Below are positions 42,801 to 50,448 of a stretch of 64,000 nt of DNA, piece after piece. Numbering within the stretch: the first letter of the stretch is position 1; every line of letters begins with the position of its first letter. The DNA is from an uncultured Bryobacterales bacterium (GTDB taxonomy: Bacteria > Acidobacteriota > Terriglobia > Bryobacterales > UBA6623), in contig OY282420.1 of assembly GCA_958295955.1 (NCBI GenBank), positions 3,858,435 through 3,922,434 on the forward strand, in the 5' to 3' direction. A program made the position numbers and the translations under genes. The notes below the pieces were generated by a model. The model had not been told where the DNA came from and did not search any database. It was given only the letters and a program-made list of their open reading frames with translations.

Positions 42801-45145
42801 AGCGCCTTGCGCATGCGGTCGAGCAGAGCGCGGGCGATAGCGAAGCGCTGCTCCGGGGTCATGGCGCCGAGCAGCGGGTGCGCCTTGCGCCATTCCACCT
42901 CGTCTTGGCAGCAAGCCTCGAGCTCCCGGTAGCGGATATCCAGGAGGTTGAGTTGCTCCAGGTTGGGGTTGGCGATGCGCCAGCCGCGCTGCAGATCGAA
43001 ATAGAGCCGGTAGCCCAGAACGTCGCGCAGGGTCTTGAGGGTATTGCGCGCCTTGAGGCCCTTGGCCTCGGGGTTGGCGGCGTAATCCGCCGGGGTCAGG
43101 CGCAGGCGGTCGAGTACGCGCTGGGTCAGCACGTCGTCGGTCAAGCCGCGCTTCGGGTTTTGTCGAACGGCGGCGAGCAGCGCGCCCCGCAGCAGCAGAA
43201 TCTGGATGAAGTCGTTGAAGTGCCCGGCCTGGAGGCTGGCGTCCTGCCGGTTGTCGGTAAAGGCGAGCAGCTTCTTGGTTTTCTCATTGAGGTCGGCGCC
43301 GATCAGGTGCTTCAGGGCGGACAGCGCCAGCACGGTCGTGGCCGAGCTGCGGCCCTCGCTCGACAGGCCGGAGAGCTTGCTCAGATCGCTGCGCCTACCC
43401 TCGTAATGGACGGCGCAATCCGGGTTGAGGCAGAAGCGGAACGATCCGGGAACGAACCACGCGGGCAGCCCTTCGCCGGCGGCCTTGCCCCGGGTATCCA
43501 CCTGGACCTCGATGGGGCTGTAGCGCTTATAGTGGGGCTTGAGGCGCGGCGCGCCGTTGCGCAACTCCAGCCAGTTCTCCGGGTAGTGGCGCTCCAATTG
43601 CGCCGGGACGAATGCCGCCGCGTTGTCGGGCAGCAGATAGCCGTGGCGCAACTCCTCATCTTCGTTGGAGCGTTCGGCAAGATCGCGCGGGCTGAACTTG
43701 CGCGGCCTTCCGCCCTCGATTTCCGCCCACACCGGGAAATATTCCTGGCCGCACTCCCGGCAGAAAGCGAGATTGAATAGGCGCCGGTCGCGGCGCCCCG
43801 GTTGGAGTTGCTGCCCGTGCAGCGTGACGAAGCGTTTTCCGGGCGCCTCCAGGGTGGAGTAGGCGTTCCAGGCGCCGCTGATGAACTGGTGGAGGCGGAA
43901 GGCGAAGAACTCGCGGCGGCTCTCGTTCCTGCTGTTCCAGGCGGCAAGCAGGAAGTCCGCGAGGTAGCGGCGGCAATCCTCGCTCTGCAGGCCGCTTTTC
44001 TTGGCGAGCCTTGCCGCGGCTTCCTTGACCGTCAGCGGCCGCGAGATGCGGGCGAGCTTGCCGTCTCGTTTTTCCAGACCGAGATTCCATTCCACCCAGG
44101 CGGCAATGGGGTGTCTTGTCAGTTCGGCGTGGGTCGGCTCCGCCGGAACGCCCGCCTCGATGGCGCGGCGCAGTTCGGCGCGGCTGCCGAGCGCGCCGCG
44201 GGTAACGCGCTCAAGGGTTTCGGTGACGACGTTGGCGGGCTTGACGGCGGCGCCGAAAAGCCGGCCGGCAACGGCCGCGACAGCCGCGTTGCGCTCGCCG
44301 GCCGATCCTTCCGAGGCCATGGTGGCGGAGGTGCCGATGCAGAGCAGATTCTCGTTGAACCGTTCCCGCACGCGCCGCACCAGCATGGCCACGTCGGCGC
44401 CCTGCCGCCCGCGGTAGGTGTGCAACTCGTCCAGAACCAGAAAGCGGAGCCCCGCCGCATGCTTGCGCACGGTCTTATCGTTTTCCAGGAAGCGCGTCAG
44501 GATCAACTCGAGCATGACGTAGTTCGTCAGCAATATGTCGGGGGGATTTTTGGCGATCCGTTCCCGCTCATCGTTCGACTCCTGTCCGGTATAGCGGGCA
44601 AAGGTCACCGGTTCGTTGCCCTTGCCGTAGCCGCAAACCAGAAACTTCTCCAATTCCTCCAGTTGGCTGTTGCACAGGGCGTTCATCGGATAGACGACGA
44701 TGGCGGAGATGCCCCGGCCGGCATCGCCGGATTTCTTTCTGCGCAGCACGTCGTCGACGATGGGGATGAAGTAGCTGAGCGACTTGCCGGAGCCCGTGCC
44801 GGTGGTCAGCACGTAGCTCTCGCCCCGTTTGGCGATGGCGATAGCTTCGGTCTGGTGGCGGTGTAGAACGAGGGGCTCGCCGCCCGCGCCGCGGCCGGCC
44901 GGTTTCTTGAGCCGGAAGATATTGGCGCATTCGGCGTCGAGGACGCCTTGGGCTGCGAGCTCGTCGATAGAGCCGCCCTTGACGAAATTGGGGTTCAACT
45001 GAATCAGCGGGTCGGGGCAGAAGCGGCCGCCGCGGTAGGCGTCGTCGACGGTCCGGCGGATGTCTTCCGCGCGGATTTTGACGAAGCTTCGCGAGAAGCG
45101 CTCGTAGTCCTCGACGATCTGATTACGGAAAGCGAAAACGTCCAT
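39851..45145 (-). CDS. Giant DEAD/DEAH helicase fused to DUF1998 and a C-terminal nuclease-like domain (DrmA-DrmB-like)
   Basis: A 1764-aa protein. An N-terminal SF2 helicase has Walker A TTGTGSGKSLSYFIP (~114), LDELHTYRGRQG (~237), SATMAS (~273) and motif VI QRSGRAGRSG (~1023). A CREC zinc-like pair lies at ~470. After motif VI come RICPACGYG…CVNCA (~1322) and a DUF1998 core with the Cys cluster KDCEAGCYRCLLSYYN (~1598). The last ~100 residues (SLEKAWLDYL, RPDFAYAERQALIYIDGPVH, ITRRLRDAGF) resemble a DUF559/Vsr-type endonuclease. In DISARM, helicase (DrmA), DUF1998 (DrmB) and nuclease (DrmC) are separate proteins; here all three functions appear in one chain. It heads the operon. In-frame 21-bp repeats sit at ~1463-1481. 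Confidence 0.83.
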   Translation of the reverse strand: MDVFAFRNQIVEDYERFSRSFVKIRAEDIRRTVDDAYRGGRFCPDPLIQLNPNFVKGGSIDELAAQGVLDAECANIFRLKKPAGRGAGGEPLVLHRHQTEAIAIAKRGESYVLTTGTGSGKSLSYFIPIVDDVLRRKKSGDAGRGISAIVVYPMNALCNSQLEELEKFLVCGYGKGNEPVTFARYTGQESNDERERIAKNPPDILLTNYVMLELILTRFLENDKTVRKHAAGLRFLVLDELHTYRGRQGADVAMLVRRVRERFNENLLCIGTSATMASEGSAGERNAAVAAVAGRLFGAAVKPANVVTETLERVTRGALGSRAELRRAIEAGVPAEPTHAELTRHPIAAWVEWNLGLEKRDGKLARISRPLTVKEAAARLAKKSGLQSEDCRRYLADFLLAAWNSRNESRREFFAFRLHQFISGAWNAYSTLEAPGKRFVTLHGQQLQPGRRDRRLFNLAFCRECGQEYFPVWAEIEGGRPRKFSPRDLAERSNEDEELRHGYLLPDNAAAFVPAQLERHYPENWLELRNGAPRLKPHYKRYSPIEVQVDTRGKAAGEGLPAWFVPGSFRFCLNPDCAVHYEGRRSDLSKLSGLSSEGRSSATTVLALSALKHLIGADLNEKTKKLLAFTDNRQDASLQAGHFNDFIQILLLRGALLAAVRQNPKRGLTDDVLTQRVLDRLRLTPADYAANPEAKGLKARNTLKTLRDVLGYRLYFDLQRGWRIANPNLEQLNLLDIRYRELEACCQDEVEWRKAHPLLGAMTPEQRFAIARALLDRMRKALCIKTIYLDPSFQEQIRNRSFNELKEPWGLSEEDRLEPHAVMVPRPASKIGGKDSRLVHVSHRSAFGRKLRSQALAGAAASRRPQQFGEQDYNALVDGILSVLTVYGYVEPTDPNGGRGGRQVGYRIDSSVLEWRLAAGADAANRFFRALYDNAAKLLDGGEHFLHRLEAREHTAQVEAGVREEREMRFRKGLEDERIVDDRVEPAGLPILFCSPTMELGIDISTLNAVYMRNAPPTPANYAQRSGRAGRSGQPALVITYCAARSPHDQYFFSEPARMVAGAVNAPSIDLANEDLVRSHLHAVWLVETEASPGKSVREALDLENPVELPLRQKLAEDIRGAKAVDATKRRARRILATLEQDLSGPAAPWYTERWLDSAVNSAELRFDGAFRRWRSLYLATSRQMQSANAVLHNAAATERERQEAKSRYDEAYTQQNLLLESKATMNSDFHTYRYLAAEGFLPGYNFPRLPLMAFIPGRRERLVRDSFLSRPRFLGLSEFGPQSIIYHEGSTYRVRRALLAIRGEGEAAASAGLPVQAARICPACGYGHFGERKSFERCVNCAASLADSRIVSNLYRIEQVSTRRAMRITSDEEERQRQGYETITTLRFAEENGRPRVERAELQEKGETLLKFEYGPAATLWRINLGWRRRREKSIYGFSIDAHTGEWTKDDQAPTDAEDDGAQTGKTAAQAGKTAAQMGKKIERITPFVEDTRNILVVRPGAQLSDEAMISLQYALKRGIEQEFQLEEAELAAEPLPERDKRAAVLFYEAAEGGAGVLTRLASDPEAIRQVARKALEVCHYASQSGGPLDAAGLENREKDCEAGCYRCLLSYYNQPDHERIDRRNEDMLDLLCRLARSERKTCASPLGESFDDMRNASHSSLEKAWLDYLKTSGRRLPDRAQPYLEKFHTRPDFAYAERQALIYIDGPVHRGSSQKALDAEITRRLRDAGFTVVRFPAERASWGRIADEYAWVFGKGKAPAAE
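40702..40759. repeat. Dispersed 21-bp repeat inside the giant helicase gene (2.7 copies)
   Basis: Units at 40702-40722 and 40723-40743 plus a partial third to 40759 (TTTTTCC-GGCCTGCGCAGCAG), with slight variation in the first. In the gene they encode AAQAGKT repeats in a linker between the DUF1998 part and the helicase C-terminal segment. The same unit occurs in non-coding DNA at 26142-26183. A 21-bp length keeps the frame, so insertion here is tolerated. Confidence 0.85.
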
Positions 45146-45225
45146 TGTCAGCGGCAGGCGGTATTGCTATGCGCAATGACAAAGCATAACAATCGCAGCA
45201 GCCCTGCTGCGGAGCGGAGCCGCCG

Positions 45226-46914
45226 CTACTCTTCCACGCCGAAGACGTAGATGGCGCGGCCGAGGGCGATGGCGATGCGCTGCTTGCCGTCGACGGCGTA
45301 GGCGATCGGGTTCGATACGCCCGTTCCGCCGCTTTGGAAGTGCCAGAGCGGCTTGCCGCTGCTGCTGTCGAGCGCGAAGAAAGCGCCCTCGGGCGAGCTG
45401 CCGAAGACCAGTCCGCCCGCGGTGGAGAGCAGCCCGGAACGGGAGCGTCCGCCCGCGGGGAAGGCCCATTTGAGCTTGCCGGTCTCGGCTTCGAAAGCGC
45501 GCACCTCGCTGTAGGGTTCCTCTTCAGGGATCGTCCGCGCGCCGCCGGCAGTGTAAAGGCTGCCCGTCTTGTAGATGGCTTCGCCTTGGTGGAAGATGTT
45601 GCCCATTTCCAGGGTGGTGACGTAGAAGAGGTTTTCGAGCGGGCTGTAGGACGGGCTGAACCAGTTCGTCGCGCCGGGCACGGAGGGGTAGATTTTAACG
45701 CCCTCGATCGTCGGCGCCGTGTTCGGCAGGCGCATCGGGCGGCCGTGGTCGTCGAGGCCCTCCGCCCAGGTCTGCTTGGCGTACGCCCGGCCTTGCAGGA
45801 ACTCGCCCGTTTCGCGGTCGAGGACATAGTAGAAGGCGTTGCGGTTGGCGAACAGGACGAGCTTGCGCCGCTTGCCGCGCACCACGCCTTCCATGAGCAC
45901 CGGAACTTGCGTGGCGTCCCAGTCGTGGACGTCGTGGGGCGTGAACTGGAAATGCCAGCGGAGCTTGCCGCTGTCCGCGTCGAGCGCCAGCAGCGAATCG
46001 GAGTACAGGTTGTCGCCTTCGCGGACTTCCCCGTTCCAGTCCGGGCCGGGGTTGCCGGTTCCCCAGTAAACGAGGTTCAGCTCCGGGTCGTAGGAGCCGG
46101 TGACCCAGGTCGTGGCGGCGCCGCGTTTCCAACTGTCTCCCGCCCAAGTCTCGTTGCCGGGCTCGCCGGGGCCGGGCACGGTCCAGAAACGCCAGGCGCG
46201 CTCGCCGCTCTGCGCGTCGTAGGCGTCGAGGAAGCCGCGCACGCCGTACTCGCCTCCGGCCATGCCGACGACGATCTTGTCCTTGACGGCCAGCGGCGCG
46301 ACGGTTACCGAGACGGCGGCATGGTAGTCGAAAACTTCGACGTCCCAGCGCACCAGGCCGCTTTTGGCGTCGAGCGCGACAAGGTGCGCGTCGAGCGTGC
46401 CGATGTAAACCGAGTCCCCGAGGACGGCGACGCCGCGGTTGACCTCGCCGCAGCACACCGGGATGTCGTTGGGCAGCTTGCGCTTGTACTGCCAGAGCGG
46501 CCGGCCCGTGCGGGCGTCGAGCGCGGTCACGTCGCTGGGCGGCTCGGAGAGGTACATCACGCCGTCGACGACCAGCGGCGTCACCTCGAATTTGTGCAGC
46601 GTGTCGATCTGGTGGGTCCACAAGACCTTGAGGCCGGCGGCGTTGGCGCGGTCGATCTGCTGCAGCGGAGAATGGCGGTGGGCGGAATAGTTGCCGGAAT
46701 AGGTGAGCCAGTTGTGGGGCTCGGCGGCGGCATCGCGGATACGCTCGTAGGCAAGGGGCGCGCCGATGGAAAGCGGGGCGAGAATCGTGGAGAGCACGAC
46801 CAGGGCCGCGGCCCTGACGAGGCGGCTGCCCGGGCTTGCCGCCCGCGGCTGAATGCGTCTCATGGCTGCACTATACTCCATAGCGTCGTTTTTCCACTCT
46901 CCGCCAAATTTCAT
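45226..46914 (-). CDS. PQQ-dependent (quinoprotein) alcohol-dehydrogenase-like propeller protein
   Basis: A 562-aa periplasmic protein. The signal segment is RLVRAAALVVLSTILAPL. The eight-bladed propeller starts EPHNWLTYSGNYSAHRHSPL. Features of methanol/ethanol dehydrogenases are seen: the vicinal cysteines in VCCGEVNRG (~155), which form the disulfide ring above PQQ, and repeated tryptophan-docking motifs of the form ALDAxxGxxxW. HDVHDWDATQVPVLMEG matches the metal/substrate region. No haem-c domain is present, so electrons would pass to the cytochrome encoded just upstream. The ATG at 46914 overlaps that gene's stop; M18 (46863), preceded by GGAG, gives a better signal peptide. Confidence 0.88.
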   Translation of the reverse strand: MKFGGEWKNDAMEYSAAMRRIQPRAASPGSRLVRAAALVVLSTILAPLSIGAPLAYERIRDAAAEPHNWLTYSGNYSAHRHSPLQQIDRANAAGLKVLWTHQIDTLHKFEVTPLVVDGVMYLSEPPSDVTALDARTGRPLWQYKRKLPNDIPVCCGEVNRGVAVLGDSVYIGTLDAHLVALDAKSGLVRWDVEVFDYHAAVSVTVAPLAVKDKIVVGMAGGEYGVRGFLDAYDAQSGERAWRFWTVPGPGEPGNETWAGDSWKRGAATTWVTGSYDPELNLVYWGTGNPGPDWNGEVREGDNLYSDSLLALDADSGKLRWHFQFTPHDVHDWDATQVPVLMEGVVRGKRRKLVLFANRNAFYYVLDRETGEFLQGRAYAKQTWAEGLDDHGRPMRLPNTAPTIEGVKIYPSVPGATNWFSPSYSPLENLFYVTTLEMGNIFHQGEAIYKTGSLYTAGGARTIPEEEPYSEVRAFEAETGKLKWAFPAGGRSRSGLLSTAGGLVFGSSPEGAFFALDSSSGKPLWHFQSGGTGVSNPIAYAVDGKQRIAIALGRAIYVFGVEE

Positions 46915-47732
46915 CGGGACCTCCGCAGCGAGGCCAGGTACGAGACGAGATCGTCGAGCTCGGCGTCGGAAAACACGCTGCCGTAGGGCGGCATAGAGGA
47001 TTCGCCTTTGTGCTTGTCGAGCGCGTCCAGATCGGCTTTACGCACGGAGAGCAAAGCGTCGGAAGAATCGCGGATCTGGATGGTGAACGGGTCTTCGTTC
47101 AGACGGATGCCGCGGATGCGCCGGCCGCCGACAACGGCCGTCACCGGCAGATAGTCCGCGGACACGGACGCCGCGGGGTCCGTGAGCGATTGGCGAAGAT
47201 GCGCCAGGCTGCGGCGCGACCCGATGCCGCTCAGTTCCGGGCCTTGGCGTCCGCCGCCGCCGTCGAGCCAATGGCAGGCGGCGCAGTTGCCCTTGCCTGC
47301 GTAGAGCCGCTTGCCGGCCTGCGGGTCGCCGGGCAGGGGTTCGGGGTCGGCTTGCCCGATGGATTCGACATAGGCCGCGATTTTCCAGATTTCGCTGTCG
47401 TGGAGTTGCCCGCCGCGCGGCATCTCGGTGCCCGGAATGCCGAGGTCGATGACCAGAAAGAGCGCTTGCGCGCCGCGGGCGCGCGTCAAATCGGGCACGG
47501 CGAGATTGGGGCCTTGGGCGCCGCGGCCCTCGGGGCCGTGGCAGGCGGCGCAGTGGCCGTCGAACAGCCGCTTGCCCTGCGCGATTTCCTGCGCGTCAAC
47601 CGGCGGACGCGGCGGAATCGGCTCCTTGCGGCCGACTTGGGCCTGGAGCGCGGCGGCGGCCAGGAGCACGCTCGTCAGTAGTCGCAACGGTTCCCTCCGG
47701 CGATCAAGAATAGCAGTCCGCATGGCGGACAC
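46911..47732 (-). CDS. Di-haem cytochrome c, partner of the quinoprotein
   Basis: A 273-aa secreted protein with two CxxCH haem-attachment motifs: HCAACHGPEG (~60) and NCAACHWLDG (~150). The leader LRLLTSVLLAAAALQA suggests export. Axial Met ligand candidates are GTEMPRGG (~103) and SSMPPYGSV (~245). A third segment (TAVVGGRRIRGIRLNEDPFTIQIRDSSDALLSV) matches the Acidobacteriota/Planctomycete 'c-type with beta strand' insert that often follows PQQ dehydrogenases. The gene overlaps the dehydrogenase start by ATGA, so the pair is translationally coupled and the cytochrome should accept electrons from PQQH2. Confidence 0.9.
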   Translation of the reverse strand: MSAMRTAILDRRREPLRLLTSVLLAAAALQAQVGRKEPIPPRPPVDAQEIAQGKRLFDGHCAACHGPEGRGAQGPNLAVPDLTRARGAQALFLVIDLGIPGTEMPRGGQLHDSEIWKIAAYVESIGQADPEPLPGDPQAGKRLYAGKGNCAACHWLDGGGGRQGPELSGIGSRRSLAHLRQSLTDPAASVSADYLPVTAVVGGRRIRGIRLNEDPFTIQIRDSSDALLSVRKADLDALDKHKGESSMPPYGSVFSDAELDDLVSYLASLRRSR

Positions 47733-47795
47733 TCAATATAACGAAAAAACGAGGCGGCGCGCCGGCTTGCTATCCTGAGGCACGGAACCTCCGAC

Positions 47796-47872
47796 GGGCC
47801 CGTAGCTCAGCCGGATAGAGCGGCCGCCTCCTAAGCGGCAGGCCGGGGGTTCGAATCCCTCCGGGCCCGCCA
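47796..47872 (+). tRNA. tRNA-Arg (anticodon CCT)
   Basis: A 77-nt cloverleaf. The acceptor stem GGGCCCG (47796-47802) pairs with CGGGCCC (47862-47868); the D-arm is GCTC…GAGC. The anticodon stem GCCGC/GCGGC has loop CTCCTAA giving anticodon CCT (Arg, codon AGG). The T-arm GGGGG-TTCGAAT-CCCTC is followed by discriminator G and an encoded CCA. No direct repeat of its 3' end was seen elsewhere in the window, so there is no evidence that the neighbouring defence genes used it as an attachment site. Confidence 0.97.
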
Positions 47873-47966
47873 TTGTGCAACATTGCGCGATGACCGCTCT
47901 CGAAAACGTCAAGCGCGACGCCGGGGTCCGCGGGATCGTTCCTGCATCCTCGGCCCCGTAAGCGCC

Positions 47967-48005
47967 TTCAAACGCCGTTTAAGCGCTGTTTGAACGCCGT
48001 TTGAA
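47967..48005. terminator. Imperfect inverted repeat between convergent tRNA and DUF6152 genes
   Basis: Left arm TTCAAACGCCGTTTAAGCG (47967-47985) and right arm (47987-48005) match at 15 of 19 positions with almost no loop. A direct repeat GTTTGAA also occurs. The position between a plus-strand tRNA and a minus-strand gene end suits a bidirectional terminator, although no T-run is evident. It may equally be a REP-like element. Confidence 0.45.
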
Positions 48006-48059
48006 AATTATTGCCTTCTCGAGCAGCCCGGTGGAGCGGCAAGGAACCGTTACGCGCCG

Positions 48060-48506
48060 TCAGCGGCGGGGCTCGGCGGGGTCGCGGCCGTCTTTGGGAG
48101 CGCCGGTTCCGGACGAGCCCATGAAGAGCTTGCGTCCGTCGGGGAAGGTGATGTCACGGCCGTTCATCTTGTTCGAGCCGTCCTTGGCCTGGTAGCCGTC
48201 GACGACGATCTCCGTTCCCGGCAGAAGAGAGTTTTTGTCGAAGCCGCGGCGCAACAGAGTGTTGGGCGTGCCGCCTTCGCAGGCCCATGCCTCGACCTCG
48301 CCGTTCTCGCCCTCGACTTCGATATGGATCCAGGCGTGGGGATTGATCCATTGCATTTTCGTCACCGTGCCTTTGAGCGTCAGCGGCCGGTTGGCGTCGA
48401 ACTCGGCGGAGAAGGCGTGATGGGCCATTGCCGTTCCGACGGCCCCTGCGATCAAACATGCCGCTGCCGCCGCAACGGCCAAGATCCTGCTCTGCATCGT
48501 TTTCAT
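48060..48506 (-). CDS. DUF6152 family secreted protein
   Basis: A 148-aa protein. ATG 48506 follows GGTGAGGG; an earlier GTG at 48518 is possible. Signal peptide RILAVAAAAACLIAGAVGTAMA, then HHAFSAEFDANRPLTLKGTVTKMQWINPHAW, the DUF6152 hallmark (OB-like small periplasmic domain), then ACEGGTPNTLLRRGF and a C-terminal DGRDITFPDGRKLFMGSSG. Function unknown; members are widespread in Acidobacteriota and Proteobacteria and usually sit next to the kind of secreted proteins found directly upstream here. The gene begins just 13 bases after that gene's stop, so it is co-transcribed. Confidence 0.88.
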   Translation of the reverse strand: MKTMQSRILAVAAAAACLIAGAVGTAMAHHAFSAEFDANRPLTLKGTVTKMQWINPHAWIHIEVEGENGEVEAWACEGGTPNTLLRRGFDKNSLLPGTEIVVDGYQAKDGSNKMNGRDITFPDGRKLFMGSSGTGAPKDGRDPAEPRR

Positions 48507-48519
48507 CGTTTCCCTCACC

Positions 48520-49500
48520 TTACTCGTTTTCCGCTTTTTTGTTTTCTTTCTCCTGGGCGCGCGCGCCGGCCAGCATGGTAAACATGCTCTCGTTGCCTTC
48601 GTGGCAGGCGTACTCGAACATCGGCTGGTCGTTCTTGGCCATGGGAATCACGGCCGTCCAGGGCTTTTCGAACGACTCGGGATCGTCGATCGTGTATCGG
48701 TAAACGATCTTGTCGTCGGCGACGCGGGTGAAGCGCTCGGTCAGGCGCATGTTTTTTCCCGAGCCGCGGAAGCTGGTCTTGTCGGTGAAGTTGCGCGATT
48801 CCACGACCAGCGTATCGCCTTCCCAGCGGCCGCGGGCGTCGCCGCGCCACTGGCGCATGTTCGCGGGCAGGTGCGGGCGTCCGTCCATGGGCACGATGCG
48901 CGCGTCGTGGACCATTTCAACCAGCAGCACGACGAAGCCGGGCGTCTGAAAGATATGGACGTTGTTGTTGTAGGCGCTCGGGTTGTAGGGCGGGCCGGCG
49001 TTGAAGCCCAGGATGCAGCGCTCGGCTACGCCGCGGTCTTCGGGACCGTGCGGCAAGCGGGCGCGGGCCGCGCGCATGGCGCCGTAGCGTTTGCGGGCCT
49101 GCGGCGTGAGCGCGGGGATGCGGCCGTCAGGCGGATCGACGATCAGCGACGTGCGCTTGTCTGCGGTGAGTTTTTTGCCGTAGTCCCACCAAAATTCGTT
49201 ATAAGCGTTGGCCACGTCGGCTTGTACGCTGAGTCCGTCGGCTTGGCGGCGGTCTTTGTTTTTGGTCTTGACCAGGCGCGCCTCGAACTCCGCCGCTTCT
49301 TCGTCGGAGAGGACGGTCTTCCCGGCCAACTCCTTGGGGCGCTCGAGGGGCGTGATGGTGCGGTAGTCCCAGATGCCGCGCAGGTCGGGATCGCCCCAGG
49401 CCGTGCGCGGCATTTCCCACTCGGCCTTGTCGGTTTTGTCGGCGGCGTTCAGCGTGGGCGCCAACAGCAGCGTCAATACGATCGGCAGTCGGAAACGCAT
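48520..49500 (-). CDS. Secreted protein of unknown function (GxPDLxGIW / GRWEGDTLVV family), copy 2
   Basis: A 326-aa protein. ATG 49500 is preceded by GGAGGG. The leader MRFRLPIVLTLLLAPTLNAA is a signal peptide. Recurrent family motifs are AWGDPDLRGIWDYRT (~33-47), MRQWRGDARGRWEGDTLVV (~220-240) and YRYTIDDPESFEKPWTAVIPM (~275). The same motif set appears in the next upstream gene, so the two are paralogues sharing ~25-30% by eye. Such proteins are numerous in Acidobacteriota genomes and have no assigned function. Occurrence with DUF6152 suggests a shared periplasmic complex or an oxidative pathway. Confidence 0.8.
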   Translation of the reverse strand: MRFRLPIVLTLLLAPTLNAADKTDKAEWEMPRTAWGDPDLRGIWDYRTITPLERPKELAGKTVLSDEEAAEFEARLVKTKNKDRRQADGLSVQADVANAYNEFWWDYGKKLTADKRTSLIVDPPDGRIPALTPQARKRYGAMRAARARLPHGPEDRGVAERCILGFNAGPPYNPSAYNNNVHIFQTPGFVVLLVEMVHDARIVPMDGRPHLPANMRQWRGDARGRWEGDTLVVESRNFTDKTSFRGSGKNMRLTERFTRVADDKIVYRYTIDDPESFEKPWTAVIPMAKNDQPMFEYACHEGNESMFTMLAGARAQEKENKKAENE

Positions 49501-49514
49501 GGGAACCCTCCGTT

Positions 49515-50330
49515 CTATTCTTCGGTTTTCTTGCGCAGATGTCCGTACATCAATTCTTCGGCGAACTCGACGCACTTGAACTCGAGAAGCTGTGCGTTCT
49601 TTTCGACTCGCCGGTAAAGGGGCATGACGATTTTCCAGGGTCTGGTGAAGACTTCCGGATCTTCGATAGCGGCTTCGTAGAGCAGCAGGTTGGGGCCGGC
49701 CGGGGTGTAGCGTTCGACGACGTGGAGCCGGTCGCTGTGGAAATTGCCGGCGCGGTCGAACCACGTTTGATCGATAAGCGCCGTGACGTCGACGACAAGC
49801 GTTTCGCCCTCCCATTTTCCCCGCGAGTGGCCCATCCAACTATCGACGGGCGCCTCGAAATCCGGACGGTTCATATAGACGACGCGGGCTGAGCCGGCGA
49901 ACTCGTAAGAGATCAGGATATGCTCGGGCGTCTGCACGATCTGGAAAGGGAAGGGCATATAGGTCGCGCGCGGCACTCCCGGCATATAGCACTTGACGGC
50001 GGGGTCTTTCTTGAGCCGGTTCTTGCGGTTTTCGTTGCGGATTTTCAACGCCTCGGGCTTGTAGGGGATTTCGCCGCCTTCAACGACGCCCAGCCCGCCG
50101 GGGATGGCGCCCAGAGCGCCCAACTCGACGATCGGCCCCGCTTCCGCCGAGTGGCCTTCGATATTCCAGTGCGCGGAGCCGAGCGCCTGCCAGATGCCGT
50201 TGAGATCGGGATTGCCGTCGGGCGTGCGCGGCGCCTTGTAGCCGCCGGCTTCGGCCGCCGGCGCCTGGGGCGCCGGGCCGAGCGCCAAGGCGACAACGGC
50301 CGCGGTCTGGAAAAACATTCGCATACGCAT
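49515..50330 (-). CDS. Secreted protein of unknown function (GxPDLxGIW family), copy 1
   Basis: A 271-aa protein. The ATG at 50330 has GGGGAGAAG upstream; the longer upstream frame has no signal peptide. The leader RMFFQTAAVVALALGPAPQAPA is a secretion signal. Motifs are TPDGNPDLNGIWQALGSAHWN (~37-57), PVDSWMGHSRGKWEGETLVVDVT (~170) and YEAAIEDPEVFTRPWKIVMPL. It is first in the three-gene minus-strand set and 14 bp from the next gene. It is a shorter paralogue of copy 2. Confidence 0.78.
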   Translation of the reverse strand: MRMRMFFQTAAVVALALGPAPQAPAAEAGGYKAPRTPDGNPDLNGIWQALGSAHWNIEGHSAEAGPIVELGALGAIPGGLGVVEGGEIPYKPEALKIRNENRKNRLKKDPAVKCYMPGVPRATYMPFPFQIVQTPEHILISYEFAGSARVVYMNRPDFEAPVDSWMGHSRGKWEGETLVVDVTALIDQTWFDRAGNFHSDRLHVVERYTPAGPNLLLYEAAIEDPEVFTRPWKIVMPLYRRVEKNAQLLEFKCVEFAEELMYGHLRKKTEE

Positions 50331-50448
50331 CTTCTCCCCGCCAAACGATAGCACGATTCGGGCCTTTCTTTCGGGACCCCCGTAGATTAAGCGGCATAAA
50401 AACCGAGCGCGGCGCCTGTCAAGAGAAACCGCGTGACATAATGGCCTC

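Noticed and set aside
47796-47872. tRNA-Arg as integration site for a genomic island
   Set aside because: No integrase gene and no repeat of the tRNA 3' end was found in the window, and the nearest defence gene begins 2.6 kb away beyond a housekeeping-type gene pair.
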